A DNA stretch of 47,134 nucleotides from an uncultured Eubacteriales bacterium (GTDB lineage Bacteria; Bacillota; Clostridia; Christensenellales; CAG-138): assembly GCA_902798825.1 (NCBI GenBank), contig CADBYI010000038.1, positions 1 to 47,134 on the forward strand, in the 5' to 3' direction. Every line of letters begins with the position of its first letter. Position 1 is the first letter of the stretch. Below are positions 34,409-43,087 of this stretch, one piece after another. The notes below the pieces were generated by a model. That model saw only the letters and a program-made list of their open reading frames with translations, made no database searches and was not told the origin of the DNA. A program made the translations under genes and the position numbers.

Positions 34409-34894
34409 ACATGATGGAAGAGGAATGTGCAGAAATTCTGTACACACTTATGATGAGAAGATAGAAAAGAGTGAGGATGCTCAGCATGTTAAAGGATTAC
34501 GGTGGAGCTGAGGCCGAATACAAAGCCTTTATCCATATAATAGCAGTAGATCTTCTGGTTAGCCTATGGTCCCTCACAGATGCTCTGGTGAAAAAGGGAG
34601 ACCAAATAGCGTTGATCTGGCCACCATCAAAGGAAAGGAACTGTGCCAGCTGTTCAGTCTGAGATGTGGTTTTTAAACAATAAGCACGATCACGACGGCG
34701 ATTCAATCCGGCGTCAATAACGGTCCAGATCAGATCCTAGACCAGCTTCTTTCCCTGGATATTGTCAATGATATGTTGTATTCTGATCCTCTTTTCAACA
34801 CAATTCGGTTGGATGGCAGCAAATCTACCGCGTCCATCATGGAGAACATCATGGATCCACTTCGGATGAGGGGTAGTAGTTTAATTACTGGGGA
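34409..34894. other. Gene-free stretch with decayed coding remnants
   Basis: This 486 bp gap between convergent genes has no intact gene. A stop-free stretch from 34677 to 34917 on the plus strand reads like protein (GPDQILDQLLSLDIVNDMLY, then a region with RLDGSKSTASIMENIMDPLR) but has no start codon or ribosome binding site. A 63-codon frame at 34471 looks unremarkable. I interpret it as the remains of lost genes; no family is recognised. Confidence 0.45.
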
Positions 34895-34935
34895 CAAAAA
34901 TCAAGGACCGCCGTAATAACATGCGACGGCCCTTG
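34895..34935 (-). terminator. Intrinsic terminator after the SIR2 gene
   Basis: On the minus strand CAAGGGCCGTCG pairs with CGGCGGTCCTTG over 12 bp (two wobbles), followed by ATTTTT. It ends the defence operon. Confidence 0.85.
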
Positions 34936-34940
34936 GCTGC

Positions 34941-37900
34941 TCATGCTATGAGATTATGGCCTGAATCCTTTTCGTCAAGAGTAATTGTGATACTATGCTT
35001 CAATAAGGCTTCTTGCAATTGTATCTTCTCCTTATCATTTAGCCCTTGTAAGGAACGAACTATTTCTATTATGTAATCTTCCCAGATTTCCAAACTCGAA
35101 ATCGAATTAAGAAGCGTAATCAAGAGCTTTGCTATACTATGTGGATGGTTTAATGCCAGATGTTTTTCTTTCAATTCATACCAAAGCAGGTGATCTATAC
35201 TGGAAGATATTCTGCCTTTACAAAGAATATTGATCGCATCATCAAGAACAAAATCAAGCATTGGTATCAACATGAAAAGAGAACGGCTCTCAGATTCTGT
35301 AAGCTCTACAGGCTTATTATTCTTTCTGTTTTCCAAAAAGCGTTTTAACCAATTATTCCACCAGCTCAATTTGGTTTCTGTATCCATATTTCTCAGACGA
35401 TATTCTATAGAGGAAACAAATTGTTTTCTGATCTCTTCTGAAGAGGATTTATATAACTCCGGGATGTATTTTAAAGTTGGCTTTTCAACGACAAAAATCA
35501 GCAATGTTAAGTAAAGATCAATAAATCCTTTTCTAACTTCACCCTCTAACCAATCAATATTCTTGACTGCTTTAAGATAAACAGGTGCAACAATTTCCAC
35601 CGTGTCTTTATAGATCCTTCGTGAAAAATACACTACTCCTTCCCATGCTGCCAAATATTCTTTCTTGTTCTTTCCGGTTAGCATTGGCTCAAAATGGCTA
35701 ACACACCAGTTTTTATCTCTATAGCAAAAGAAATTAAAATGTCCAGCAAGTATACAATTAGCTACTTCGCTTTCCCAAGAATGGAGCTGAAGTGCTTCTT
35801 CAAATCTTGCTTTATATGAGTCTGGTATGCTGGTATCATCAGAGCATGAAGTCATATGTATCCAGCACATTAAGATAATACCTATTGTTGTGTTGTGTAC
35901 CTCCATGATTAATTGCGACGAAGATGCTGGTTCTTTTGGCCTTCGATCCCAAAGCTTTATAGAGAGGTTAAACATCATTTGCTCATGTTCTTTGAATCTT
36001 GATTGTATATCCTTGCTTTGTAAGGCTTTCAATAATAAGCGGGCCAACTCCAGTACATCTGATAATAAATCAGAAATTTTTAATGATTCTTCCAATATTG
36101 CGACTGATTCATCAATTGAAAGATCGGCGTTCTCAAAGCCCTGAAACAAGAAATTCCAAATATCAGCTTTCTCAACTTTGTATGCATATAATGATGCCAT
36201 TACTTTTCTTGCCCACTGAGTATTTCCGTTTACGCAGTTAGAAAAAGCTTTAAGTAATCCCCATCTCGTAGGGCCTTCAAAAGAATCAACCTTATAATCT
36301 AAAAGCAAGTTTATCAACTTTGCGATGGGCATCTCCAGCATCTCCTGTTCGGTGACAGGGCTCTTATCAGTAGCCCATACGACACCGGTCTCTTCGACAC
36401 TTAGCTCTGGATGCTCATGCGGAGAAAAATGGTATTCGCTTTGTATTCGTTGAATAATAGTAGCTATTCTATTATTTGTTGGATTAGTTCTTTGCAGCCA
36501 TATGCACCAATTATAAATTGCGTATTGCTTGCTGCGTTCTTCATCATTATAAGTAGAACCTTCTTCTATCTTGTCAAGAAAACGATTTTGCACTTCAGGT
36601 GATGCTCCAGAAAATGCCTTTTTAGCAAGGAGAAACAACTGCTCCTTGCCAGATGAAAACCAAATCAATCCCTTATCACATAACAATTCCATTGCTTCGT
36701 CACAGCTAAAGAATGACGATTCACGTATCGCTCTCAATGCAATTTTGCGCATCAAGATGGAATCAGATAATAAGCCTTTCATCAAATAATGCTTAGAATC
36801 TATTTCGTTAATCATTGTATGAGCTTGTAAATATGCTTGTATCAAGATATGTAGAGGTTCTCGAGAATATTCATCTACATGGTCTTCGATAACGAGCATA
36901 GCTAAAGACCATGGTTCCTTATTTTCTGTAGCATACCCTATCTCAGCATACCGATAATGCAAGTCTTCAATTATCCTTTGTACAAAAGAAATGACTTCAT
37001 TTGCATACTGCGGCATTACCTCTTCGTGTATCAATTTCCAACCTTGATTAATCAAATCATGATTCCCCAAGAAAATATGTTTAAATTCGATTTGTCCTCC
37101 TTGCATCCAAATGTTTTTTTGCATTCTAATCGAACAGTCAAACATTTTTTCAAATAAGTGCAAGCATAAATGAGTTAGGTGCCGTTCATGTGCTTTTTCT
37201 ATGCATCCTTCGATTATCCATGGGTCATCAAGATGCCGATCCATTATTGTAATATACTCTTTAAAGCATTCATCGCTCACACCAGTCACATTACAAGAGA
37301 TCCTATTCAAAAGCATTTTTGAAAAAAAGCGGTTGAACTGATTTTCATGCTTAACAAAGAGCATTTTTAGATTGTCGTCATAATTACCAACGATCTTTTT
37401 GCACAACCAACTTGCCCAAAGTTTGCCTTTTTCATCCATTGGCATAGTTTCGGAGAAGCAACAGGAAAACACATCTTTTTTGTCCAGCAGCTCAAGCCAT
37501 TCTGAACCAGATATACAGTCAGCCAACACTCTTGATCGCTCAATTGTTTCAAGACAGTAATCAATTTCCGTATCAATAGTCAAGTCTTTAGGAGGGGCAT
37601 CCGCTATTTCGGCAAACTGATTCTTCCAATCCCACAACCCCTTCTTAGCGCGTGTACCAAGTTTTATCAGTCCATCCCTCATTACAGGATGTCTGTTTTT
37701 GGGATAATTGATTGATGTGATCCCCAATGCATTCCAATCTGATTTTGTATCATCGGTAAGTATATATCTGTTTGCAGCATGCTCCCGGGACATAGCTCTA
37801 GTTAAATACCGTAAAATAGTATCACTATAACTATAACCAATGAACAGTACCGTATATGATTCAAACAATTTTACGAGAAAACGAGTTGCATACCCTTCTG

Positions 37901-38414
37901 TCAAATATGCTCTTCCAAAATCTTCGTCAGTCACTACCATGTATTTTGAATTGCTGACATTTCCATGAACATGAATGATGCCATCAATATCACTTCCTAA
38001 AGGCAATGCAGGTGAATTGTAAACCGGGACTCGAAAGCCTCTCTCCTCCAAGACCTGTTCAAACATCTGATCGTAATTCGTGGTGACAATTTTTATTCTC
38101 TCTGGAGAAACAAACAAATCTACAATAGCTTCATGGAGAGCATTATGTTTAAGACAAGCTCTGGACAGGATACATGCTGCACTTTCATTCACATCTATTC
38201 CCCTAGCCTTTAATGCACCAAGAAACACCTCACATGGCTCATCTTTCTTTATCGTTTGTCCTGTACCTTCTGCTATTTCTTTTGCAAGATCCACAAAATT
38301 TGGCAAAAGGGTTGGCTTACCCATGGAAGCGCCTGCCCCCGCAAAGACAACCAATTTATCCTCTCGAATGGCATCAAGTATTCGATTTGGGAAATTTATA
38401 TTGTTTAGAAACAT
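34941..38414 (-). CDS. Large SIR2-domain protein, defence sirtuin type (DUF4020-like C terminus)
   Basis: This 1157-residue protein has an N-terminal SIR2 NADase-type domain: VVFAGAGAS (26-30), ISTN-equivalent VTTNYD (Asn113), catalytic His150 in IIHVHGN and LFIGYSYSD (193-198). A very long alpha-helical C-terminal region follows, without recognisable catalytic motifs. The layout matches bacterial SIR2 proteins with DUF4020-like C termini and the defence-associated sirtuins, which deplete NAD+ on phage sensing. Such a role here is an inference. Base composition is AT-rich (24 of 60 G+C in 36001-36060), unlike the chromosome before 33 kb, so it was probably acquired. It lies 110 bp after the nuclease-helicase gene on the same strand, and a terminator follows. 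Confidence 0.85.
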   Translation of the reverse strand: MFLNNINFPNRILDAIREDKLVVFAGAGASMGKPTLLPNFVDLAKEIAEGTGQTIKKDEPCEVFLGALKARGIDVNESAACILSRACLKHNALHEAIVDLFVSPERIKIVTTNYDQMFEQVLEERGFRVPVYNSPALPLGSDIDGIIHVHGNVSNSKYMVVTDEDFGRAYLTEGYATRFLVKLFESYTVLFIGYSYSDTILRYLTRAMSREHAANRYILTDDTKSDWNALGITSINYPKNRHPVMRDGLIKLGTRAKKGLWDWKNQFAEIADAPPKDLTIDTEIDYCLETIERSRVLADCISGSEWLELLDKKDVFSCCFSETMPMDEKGKLWASWLCKKIVGNYDDNLKMLFVKHENQFNRFFSKMLLNRISCNVTGVSDECFKEYITIMDRHLDDPWIIEGCIEKAHERHLTHLCLHLFEKMFDCSIRMQKNIWMQGGQIEFKHIFLGNHDLINQGWKLIHEEVMPQYANEVISFVQRIIEDLHYRYAEIGYATENKEPWSLAMLVIEDHVDEYSREPLHILIQAYLQAHTMINEIDSKHYLMKGLLSDSILMRKIALRAIRESSFFSCDEAMELLCDKGLIWFSSGKEQLFLLAKKAFSGASPEVQNRFLDKIEEGSTYNDEERSKQYAIYNWCIWLQRTNPTNNRIATIIQRIQSEYHFSPHEHPELSVEETGVVWATDKSPVTEQEMLEMPIAKLINLLLDYKVDSFEGPTRWGLLKAFSNCVNGNTQWARKVMASLYAYKVEKADIWNFLFQGFENADLSIDESVAILEESLKISDLLSDVLELARLLLKALQSKDIQSRFKEHEQMMFNLSIKLWDRRPKEPASSSQLIMEVHNTTIGIILMCWIHMTSCSDDTSIPDSYKARFEEALQLHSWESEVANCILAGHFNFFCYRDKNWCVSHFEPMLTGKNKKEYLAAWEGVVYFSRRIYKDTVEIVAPVYLKAVKNIDWLEGEVRKGFIDLYLTLLIFVVEKPTLKYIPELYKSSSEEIRKQFVSSIEYRLRNMDTETKLSWWNNWLKRFLENRKNNKPVELTESESRSLFMLIPMLDFVLDDAINILCKGRISSSIDHLLWYELKEKHLALNHPHSIAKLLITLLNSISSLEIWEDYIIEIVRSLQGLNDKEKIQLQEALLKHSITITLDEKDSGHNLIA

Positions 38415-38523
38415 ATCTTCTCCATGTACATGCAGGAATTGATTTTTGAAACAGCAAGGGAGACTATATCTCTTTGGTAATTACTATTCCACTATCTGTC
38501 CCTCCGCCGTCCACGATGTCTTC

Positions 38524-41469
38524 CTATTCTTCTATCTCCAGCATGCCCTTTGCGAAGGCCATGGTCAGCTGGAAGGGCTTGACTTGGTCGCCGAAGCGGA
38601 CATAGAGCCGGTTCGTTGCTTCGTTGATCTCCGTAATGGTGCCCTTGCCGAAGAACCGGTGCTTTACCACCGTGCCGATATGGATCTCGGGCAACTCGAT
38701 TTCTACCGGCGCGGGCTGGGGTGCAGCGGGGGCAGGGGCCGGAGCGGGTGTCGGTTCCGCCCTTCTCGGGGTGATGATCGTCACATCCTGATACCGTTCC
38801 ACGATAGTATTGCCGTTGCGCCTCTTCCTGGGCTTTTCCGCCACAGGCTCCGGCACAAAATCGTCCTCATCCTCCGGCTCCACCTCAAAAGGCTTGTCCG
38901 GAATATCATCGTCCGCCGGGATCGCCGCGATCATGGAAGCGGCCAATTCATCCGCATAATGATCATATTCCTCGCGGGTGCCCACGTTCTTCATGGCCTC
39001 ATATTCCTCACGGGAGAGAACCGTGCTGTACAGGCCGACCTTCTCCCCGGCGTGTTTGTTGATGCCCGTATAGTTGAGGCTCGACTCCTCATACCGCCAG
39101 AACTTGTACACGGCATCATTCATCGTGGTCGCGTTGAACACGTTGAGGGAGCACAGCAAATCGAAGTCCTGAACATCCTCCGTGATCACGTCCTGCAGCG
39201 TTTCCTCCCGATAATCGGTCAGGAACATGAATATTGGAATCCTGGTGGCAAACTTTATCAACTTATCCTGAATTTGCTTCCGCTTGGACTTAACTTCTTT
39301 CTCTTCCTCCGACAGCTCTTTCTTTTTCTTGGGTGTCAGTTTCTCGCCGGATTTTTTCGCCTTCTTCACGGCGTCCGATTTGTTGATGATCGCTATTATA
39401 TCCTGATTCAGGCTGCGGAAGCCTTCAATCTTATCCAAGGCAGCCATAGCCTGCGGGTTGTTCATCAGCCGCATCAAGGTATCGTTGTCCACATTGACCA
39501 GCATGGCGGACTCCCATCGCTTAGCTAGAAGCGTTGCCGTGGTGCCTGCCATGGTGAAGTCGAGGATCTGTCCTGCGTCGATCTCCTGCATCCGGCTGCC
39601 GTCATAGGCCAATACGGGGAGAAAATGGATGAATTCGTCCACCTTGCGCTCCGGGCTCCGTTCTGCAACATTCAACTGGCAGGAGTAGTCTGCAATTTGC
39701 TTTAGCGCACGATCCAACGCAAAATCAAACACGTAGCAATCGTGCTTCATGATTTCCCTGGTTCCGTGTTCACCCTCAATTTCCCAGGGTGATTGCACAC
39801 GGAACGCCGCCTGGAAGTAGGTCTCCGGGCTGGACAGGTCCCGCAGCATTAGAATGCCGCTCCAGGGCTTCACCGTGACACCGGTCATCAGCTTGCCGCA
39901 GGTGAGCGTGATGGTTTTGTTGGTCAGCGGGTCACCCATGGACTCCATCACAGGGTCCAGGGCGCTGGCGCCAATGCCCGCGCCGATGCCTGCGCACACA
40001 TTCACCTTGTAATCGTGATAAAACGTGTTGTGCGGTTTCGCCAGCAGGTTCCGCATGGCGAAACAGGAGGCCACCGAGGGCATGAACCACACCGTGTGCA
40101 GCAGCTCACTCCGCAGCGTCACGTCGGAGTAGGGCATGGGCGGCTTCCGGGCTCCCATCCGCAGTTCATCCACCGTGGTCTCAGCGTATGCGCCGCGAAT
40201 GAGGTCCAGCCATTTCTGCACGTACTCCTCATGCACAAAACGGGCCTCGTCGCCCTTTCCCTCCGCCTTGAAAAACAAGTTAAGGCGGAACACGTCATTC
40301 TCTGTTTCTCTGGCAATCCGCTCGATACTCTTGGGAATCTGATAGGTGAGCATCACCATCCGAGGCAGGGCAGCATAGGGATTGTTCGGCCCCTTCCAAT
40401 TCTCCTTTGCCCGCTGCTCATCAGAATAGGTCCAGTTATAGATCTGTTCCTCAATAAACTCTCCCGAATTCAATGCCCGGAAGGGGGTGCCGGACAGATA
40501 CAGATAGTAATCCGTGGTGATAGGCAAGTAGGTTTCATCGTATGCATCGCCCCGGCTGTAATTGGACAGATCTTCCTCATAGGTATCTTCGTCGTTGGCG
40601 AACATGGCCTTGGCGCTTTCCTTCCAGGCGCCAAAGTGATATTCGTCGAAGATGACCAGATCCCAGTTGATGGCTCTGACCCAGGTATGCTGCTCTTTGT
40701 ACCCTCCCGTGGACTTATCGTATCCCAGAAAGTCCTGGAAGGAGCCGAAGCAGACGATAGGTTTGCTCTTGTCGGCGGCCAAATACTGCTGGTTGATGTC
40801 CGGTTCGCCCGGATTCTCCGGCCGGGTGATGAACTGCCAGCCCACATAGTTCTTATGGGTCAGCAAATCGCTCCGCCAGGCGGTCTTTACGGCGGGCTTG
40901 AAGGTGAGGATCAGCACCCGCTTCAGCCCCATCTTCCGGGCCAGTTCATAGGAGGCGAAGGTCTTGCCGAAGCGCATTTTGGCGTTCCACAAAAACTTAG
41001 GGGTCTTTCGGGACCCTGCCTGATATGCCGAGCGGAAATAGGCCATGGTCTGATTCACGGCCTGCTCCTGCTCCGGGCGCATGGTAAAATCGTTGGTACG
41101 ATCCAAGGCTTCGGGCGTGGCGCGGTTGCGTATCGCTACCACAGCGGCCTTCACTTTATCCACATCGCAGCGGAACCATTCCCCGCCCGGATTCTCCACG
41201 CCCATTTGCCGCAGCAGCCGATGCACGTCATGATCCGAGAAGCTCCCGCCGTCGGAATACATGGCCGATTCCCGCAGCACGATCCGATAGGGCACGCTGC
41301 CGTCCGGACGCCGCGTGGGGTACTGCTGGGCCACCCGGGCATCCACGTCGATGGCCGTATAGCCCACCTTCAGCAGCCCCGGATAGAGCTCGTCCGTATA
41401 GGCATAGATCATGGGATGGGCTTCCGGCTTGCCGTGCAGGAATTCATCTAAGCTGTTGATGTCGGGCAT
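38524..41469 (-). CDS. Nuclease-helicase restriction subunit (T5orf172/GIY-YIG plus SF2 helicase)
   Basis: This 981-residue protein starts with a T5orf172-type GIY-YIG nuclease domain (IYAYTDELYPGLLKVGYT, residues 21-38, and GEWF at 96-99). A superfamily 2 helicase follows, with NAKMRFGKT (162-170, motif I), VIFDEYHFG (DEYH box, about 257), LSGTPFRAL (motif III), TGVTV and QAAFRVQSPW (motifs V/VI). After a KKAKKSGEKLTPKKKKELSE linker and a Pro/Ala tract, the C terminus is a small barrel (GTVVKHRFFGKGTITEINEA) like KOW/CarD-type domains. It is the expected DNA-translocating and cleaving subunit of the restriction system whose methyltransferases lie upstream. GGGAGG precedes the start. GC content is intermediate (35 of 60 in 39901-39960). 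Confidence 0.85.
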   Translation of the reverse strand: MPDINSLDEFLHGKPEAHPMIYAYTDELYPGLLKVGYTAIDVDARVAQQYPTRRPDGSVPYRIVLRESAMYSDGGSFSDHDVHRLLRQMGVENPGGEWFRCDVDKVKAAVVAIRNRATPEALDRTNDFTMRPEQEQAVNQTMAYFRSAYQAGSRKTPKFLWNAKMRFGKTFASYELARKMGLKRVLILTFKPAVKTAWRSDLLTHKNYVGWQFITRPENPGEPDINQQYLAADKSKPIVCFGSFQDFLGYDKSTGGYKEQHTWVRAINWDLVIFDEYHFGAWKESAKAMFANDEDTYEEDLSNYSRGDAYDETYLPITTDYYLYLSGTPFRALNSGEFIEEQIYNWTYSDEQRAKENWKGPNNPYAALPRMVMLTYQIPKSIERIARETENDVFRLNLFFKAEGKGDEARFVHEEYVQKWLDLIRGAYAETTVDELRMGARKPPMPYSDVTLRSELLHTVWFMPSVASCFAMRNLLAKPHNTFYHDYKVNVCAGIGAGIGASALDPVMESMGDPLTNKTITLTCGKLMTGVTVKPWSGILMLRDLSSPETYFQAAFRVQSPWEIEGEHGTREIMKHDCYVFDFALDRALKQIADYSCQLNVAERSPERKVDEFIHFLPVLAYDGSRMQEIDAGQILDFTMAGTTATLLAKRWESAMLVNVDNDTLMRLMNNPQAMAALDKIEGFRSLNQDIIAIINKSDAVKKAKKSGEKLTPKKKKELSEEEKEVKSKRKQIQDKLIKFATRIPIFMFLTDYREETLQDVITEDVQDFDLLCSLNVFNATTMNDAVYKFWRYEESSLNYTGINKHAGEKVGLYSTVLSREEYEAMKNVGTREEYDHYADELAASMIAAIPADDDIPDKPFEVEPEDEDDFVPEPVAEKPRKRRNGNTIVERYQDVTIITPRRAEPTPAPAPAPAAPQPAPVEIELPEIHIGTVVKHRFFGKGTITEINEATNRLYVRFGDQVKPFQLTMAFAKGMLEIEE

Positions 41470-41600
41470 GAGAATTAAGGCCTCCCAACCACTATTTGCT
41501 CCTCGTTTCCTTCTGAGACTGGTCGTTGTTGTATTTCAAGCTAACAATCGGCTTAGGAGCACTAACATCTTTCATAGGGTTTTTCTCATTCTTTCCCTGA

Positions 41601-42002
41601 CTAATCTCTTTTGTCGATGGCGATGATTTCGTCCCTTTTTGTTCCATAACTTTCTCCTATCTTTTTTTCTCTTCGATTATCTATCTTTCTCTTTTCTTCA
41701 AAGTAAAAAGCATTCTCTTTTTTCTGAATTCCATTGATAGTATGTGCTTGCTCTAATTCATATATGGTATATACCTTCCCATGAATTCTAATGGTTCCTG
41801 TAGCTACTATTCTGACAATAGGATGAGGTGTTTTCACTTCTTTTAGAGGATTAGGTTGCGTTTTCGGAGTTGGTTTATGCTCCGGCTTTTGAGGGCTTGG
41901 GCTTAACTCTCGTTCTTTCTCCCGCACTTTCTCTCGCACTTTTCCTCGTTCTATTTCTTTTATTATATTTATTACTTTTCGAATGCGTCGATTGGGTCTC
42001 AT
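41601..42002 (-). CDS. Basic protein of unknown function inside the restriction operon
   Basis: This 133-residue, strongly basic protein has a Lys/Arg/Glu-rich N-terminal half (RRIRKVINIIKEIERGKVREK), a Pro-rich hinge (PQKPEHKPTPKTQPNPLKEV) and a small beta-like domain (IVRIVATGTIRIHGKVYTIYELEQAH). The start at 42002 is chosen because its ATG overlaps the stop of the upstream membrane protein gene by 4 bp (ATGA); a longer frame to 42056 lies inside that gene. No family is recognised. Between it and the helicase gene lie 131 bp with only a doubtful 27-codon frame (41492-41575). The composition is AT-rich. Confidence 0.65.
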   Translation of the reverse strand: MRPNRRIRKVINIIKEIERGKVREKVREKERELSPSPQKPEHKPTPKTQPNPLKEVKTPHPIVRIVATGTIRIHGKVYTIYELEQAHTINGIQKKENAFYFEEKRKIDNRREKKIGESYGTKRDEIIAIDKRD

Positions 42003-42613
42003 AAGGCTATCACTCCAAGTTTGATTAATATTGCAAGGCAAAACCATAGTACGCACAAACCTAAGGATATATAAAATGATATCATGGATAAGCGAAGATT
42101 GCGCACTTTTTTATTGTTGTTTTTTTCATAAGAAGCAAACATTAGTTCATATGTATCAACTATATACTTGTTTCGTGATGCATTTGTTGCAAAAGATTGA
42201 TATTCCTCTATTATCATGTTCTTGATTTCTGTCACAGAGGGGAATCCCACTCTTTTTGTTCTCCTCTGAGCTAATGTTGCAAACAAAAGACAAAGAAGCA
42301 GAAATACTGTTATCGAAGAAAATGAAAGTAACAAAAACAAATCTGTGAAGATTCTTTTTGATATAAGGATTTGTGCTAGCAAAAGAACTGCAGCTATTAC
42401 GAAAGAAAAAGCCGCTTGCATCCTGCCTGCTTGCTCAACGATAGAATGCTCTCTTGCTTCTTCGCTTTCATAGATTTTCGAGGCGATATCTGCCATATAG
42501 GAAAAGCATTCATTCTGAAGCTTTTCTTCTTGAATTTTTGCTTCATCCACAGTTGTTTTCTTCTTTTTCAACGTGGCTTCGGCCCGATGAATCGAAATCC
42601 TGATTTCCTTCAT
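41999..42613 (-). CDS. Three-TM membrane protein with N-terminal coiled coil (SLATT-like layout)
   Basis: This 204-residue protein has an N-terminal helical region (about 1-60, EATLKKKKTTVDEAKIQEEKL), two close transmembrane helices (AAFSFVIAAVLLLAQILI, 67-86, and LFLLLSFSSITVFLLLCLLF, 91-111), a cytoplasmic stretch, and a third helix near the C terminus (MISFYISLGLCVLWFCLAIL, 177-196). The paired TM helices with cytoplasmic flanks recall SLATT-type membrane effectors of bacterial conflict systems, but no sequence motif confirms that. AAGGAG precedes the start, and the gene is coupled to the basic protein downstream. It is embedded in a restriction operon. Confidence 0.7.
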   Translation of the reverse strand: MKEIRISIHRAEATLKKKKTTVDEAKIQEEKLQNECFSYMADIASKIYESEEAREHSIVEQAGRMQAAFSFVIAAVLLLAQILISKRIFTDLFLLLSFSSITVFLLLCLLFATLAQRRTKRVGFPSVTEIKNMIIEEYQSFATNASRNKYIVDTYELMFASYEKNNNKKVRNLRLSMISFYISLGLCVLWFCLAILIKLGVIAL

Positions 42614-42632
42614 TTTGTGCTCTCCTTATATC

Positions 42633-43067
42633 TTATTCATCTGTTTTTTTATCAAATGCTTTTTTCATGCTATCACTTATTCTCGCTTGGATATCCGGAT
42701 TATTCATCGTGGATGTAACAACTCCACCGATCAGTCCGCCAATCAACTCTTGTGCCATGCCATACTTAACAGCATTTTCAGCCTCTTTTTCTTGCTGCGT
42801 TAGTTTTAGCTCGTACTCAGTTTTTAGCAATTCTATTTTTCGGTCGTGGTCCCGCTCTTTTTCCTCTGCCTCAAGTCGGTATTTTTCTCGCAACGAATCA
42901 ATGTCAACTTTGTGTTGCTCCATCAGCTTTTCTATATCGTGTGCGTTTTGCTCCTTCAGTTTTCGTATCTCTGTTCTTGCATTTTTGAGTGTAACAAAGC
43001 ACGTGATTATCCCCGTGATTAAGGATGGGATACAGGCGATTAATAGTGTTTGGGTAAAGTTGTTCAT
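42633..43067 (-). CDS. Membrane-anchored coiled-coil protein in the restriction operon
   Basis: This 144-residue protein begins with a transmembrane helix (LLIACIPSLITGIITCFVTL, about 8-27). A long charged coiled coil follows (about 28-97, KLKEQNAHDIEKLMEQHKV and KERDHDRKIELLKTEYELKL), then a Gly-rich hydrophobic patch (ELIGGLIGGVVTSTM) and a Lys-rich end. AAGGAG precedes the start, and the gene lies 20 bp after the second methyltransferase gene. No family is recognised. It could pair with the three-TM protein to form a membrane complex. Confidence 0.68.
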   Translation of the reverse strand: MNNFTQTLLIACIPSLITGIITCFVTLKNARTEIRKLKEQNAHDIEKLMEQHKVDIDSLREKYRLEAEEKERDHDRKIELLKTEYELKLTQQEKEAENAVKYGMAQELIGGLIGGVVTSTMNNPDIQARISDSMKKAFDKKTDE

Positions 43068-43087
43068 GCTTTTCTCCTTCCTCGAGA

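Noticed and set aside
34471..34662. 63-residue frame downstream of the ATPase gene
   Set aside because: It has no ribosome binding site and an unremarkable composition, and probably belongs to the decayed stretch.
38446..39528. Plus-strand 360-residue frame opposite the helicase gene
   Set aside because: It is the antisense shadow of a conserved nuclease-helicase and has no domain.
41492..41575. 27-codon frame between the basic protein and the helicase genes
   Set aside because: It has no clear ribosome binding site, is very short and gives no recognisable sequence, so it is not listed as a gene.
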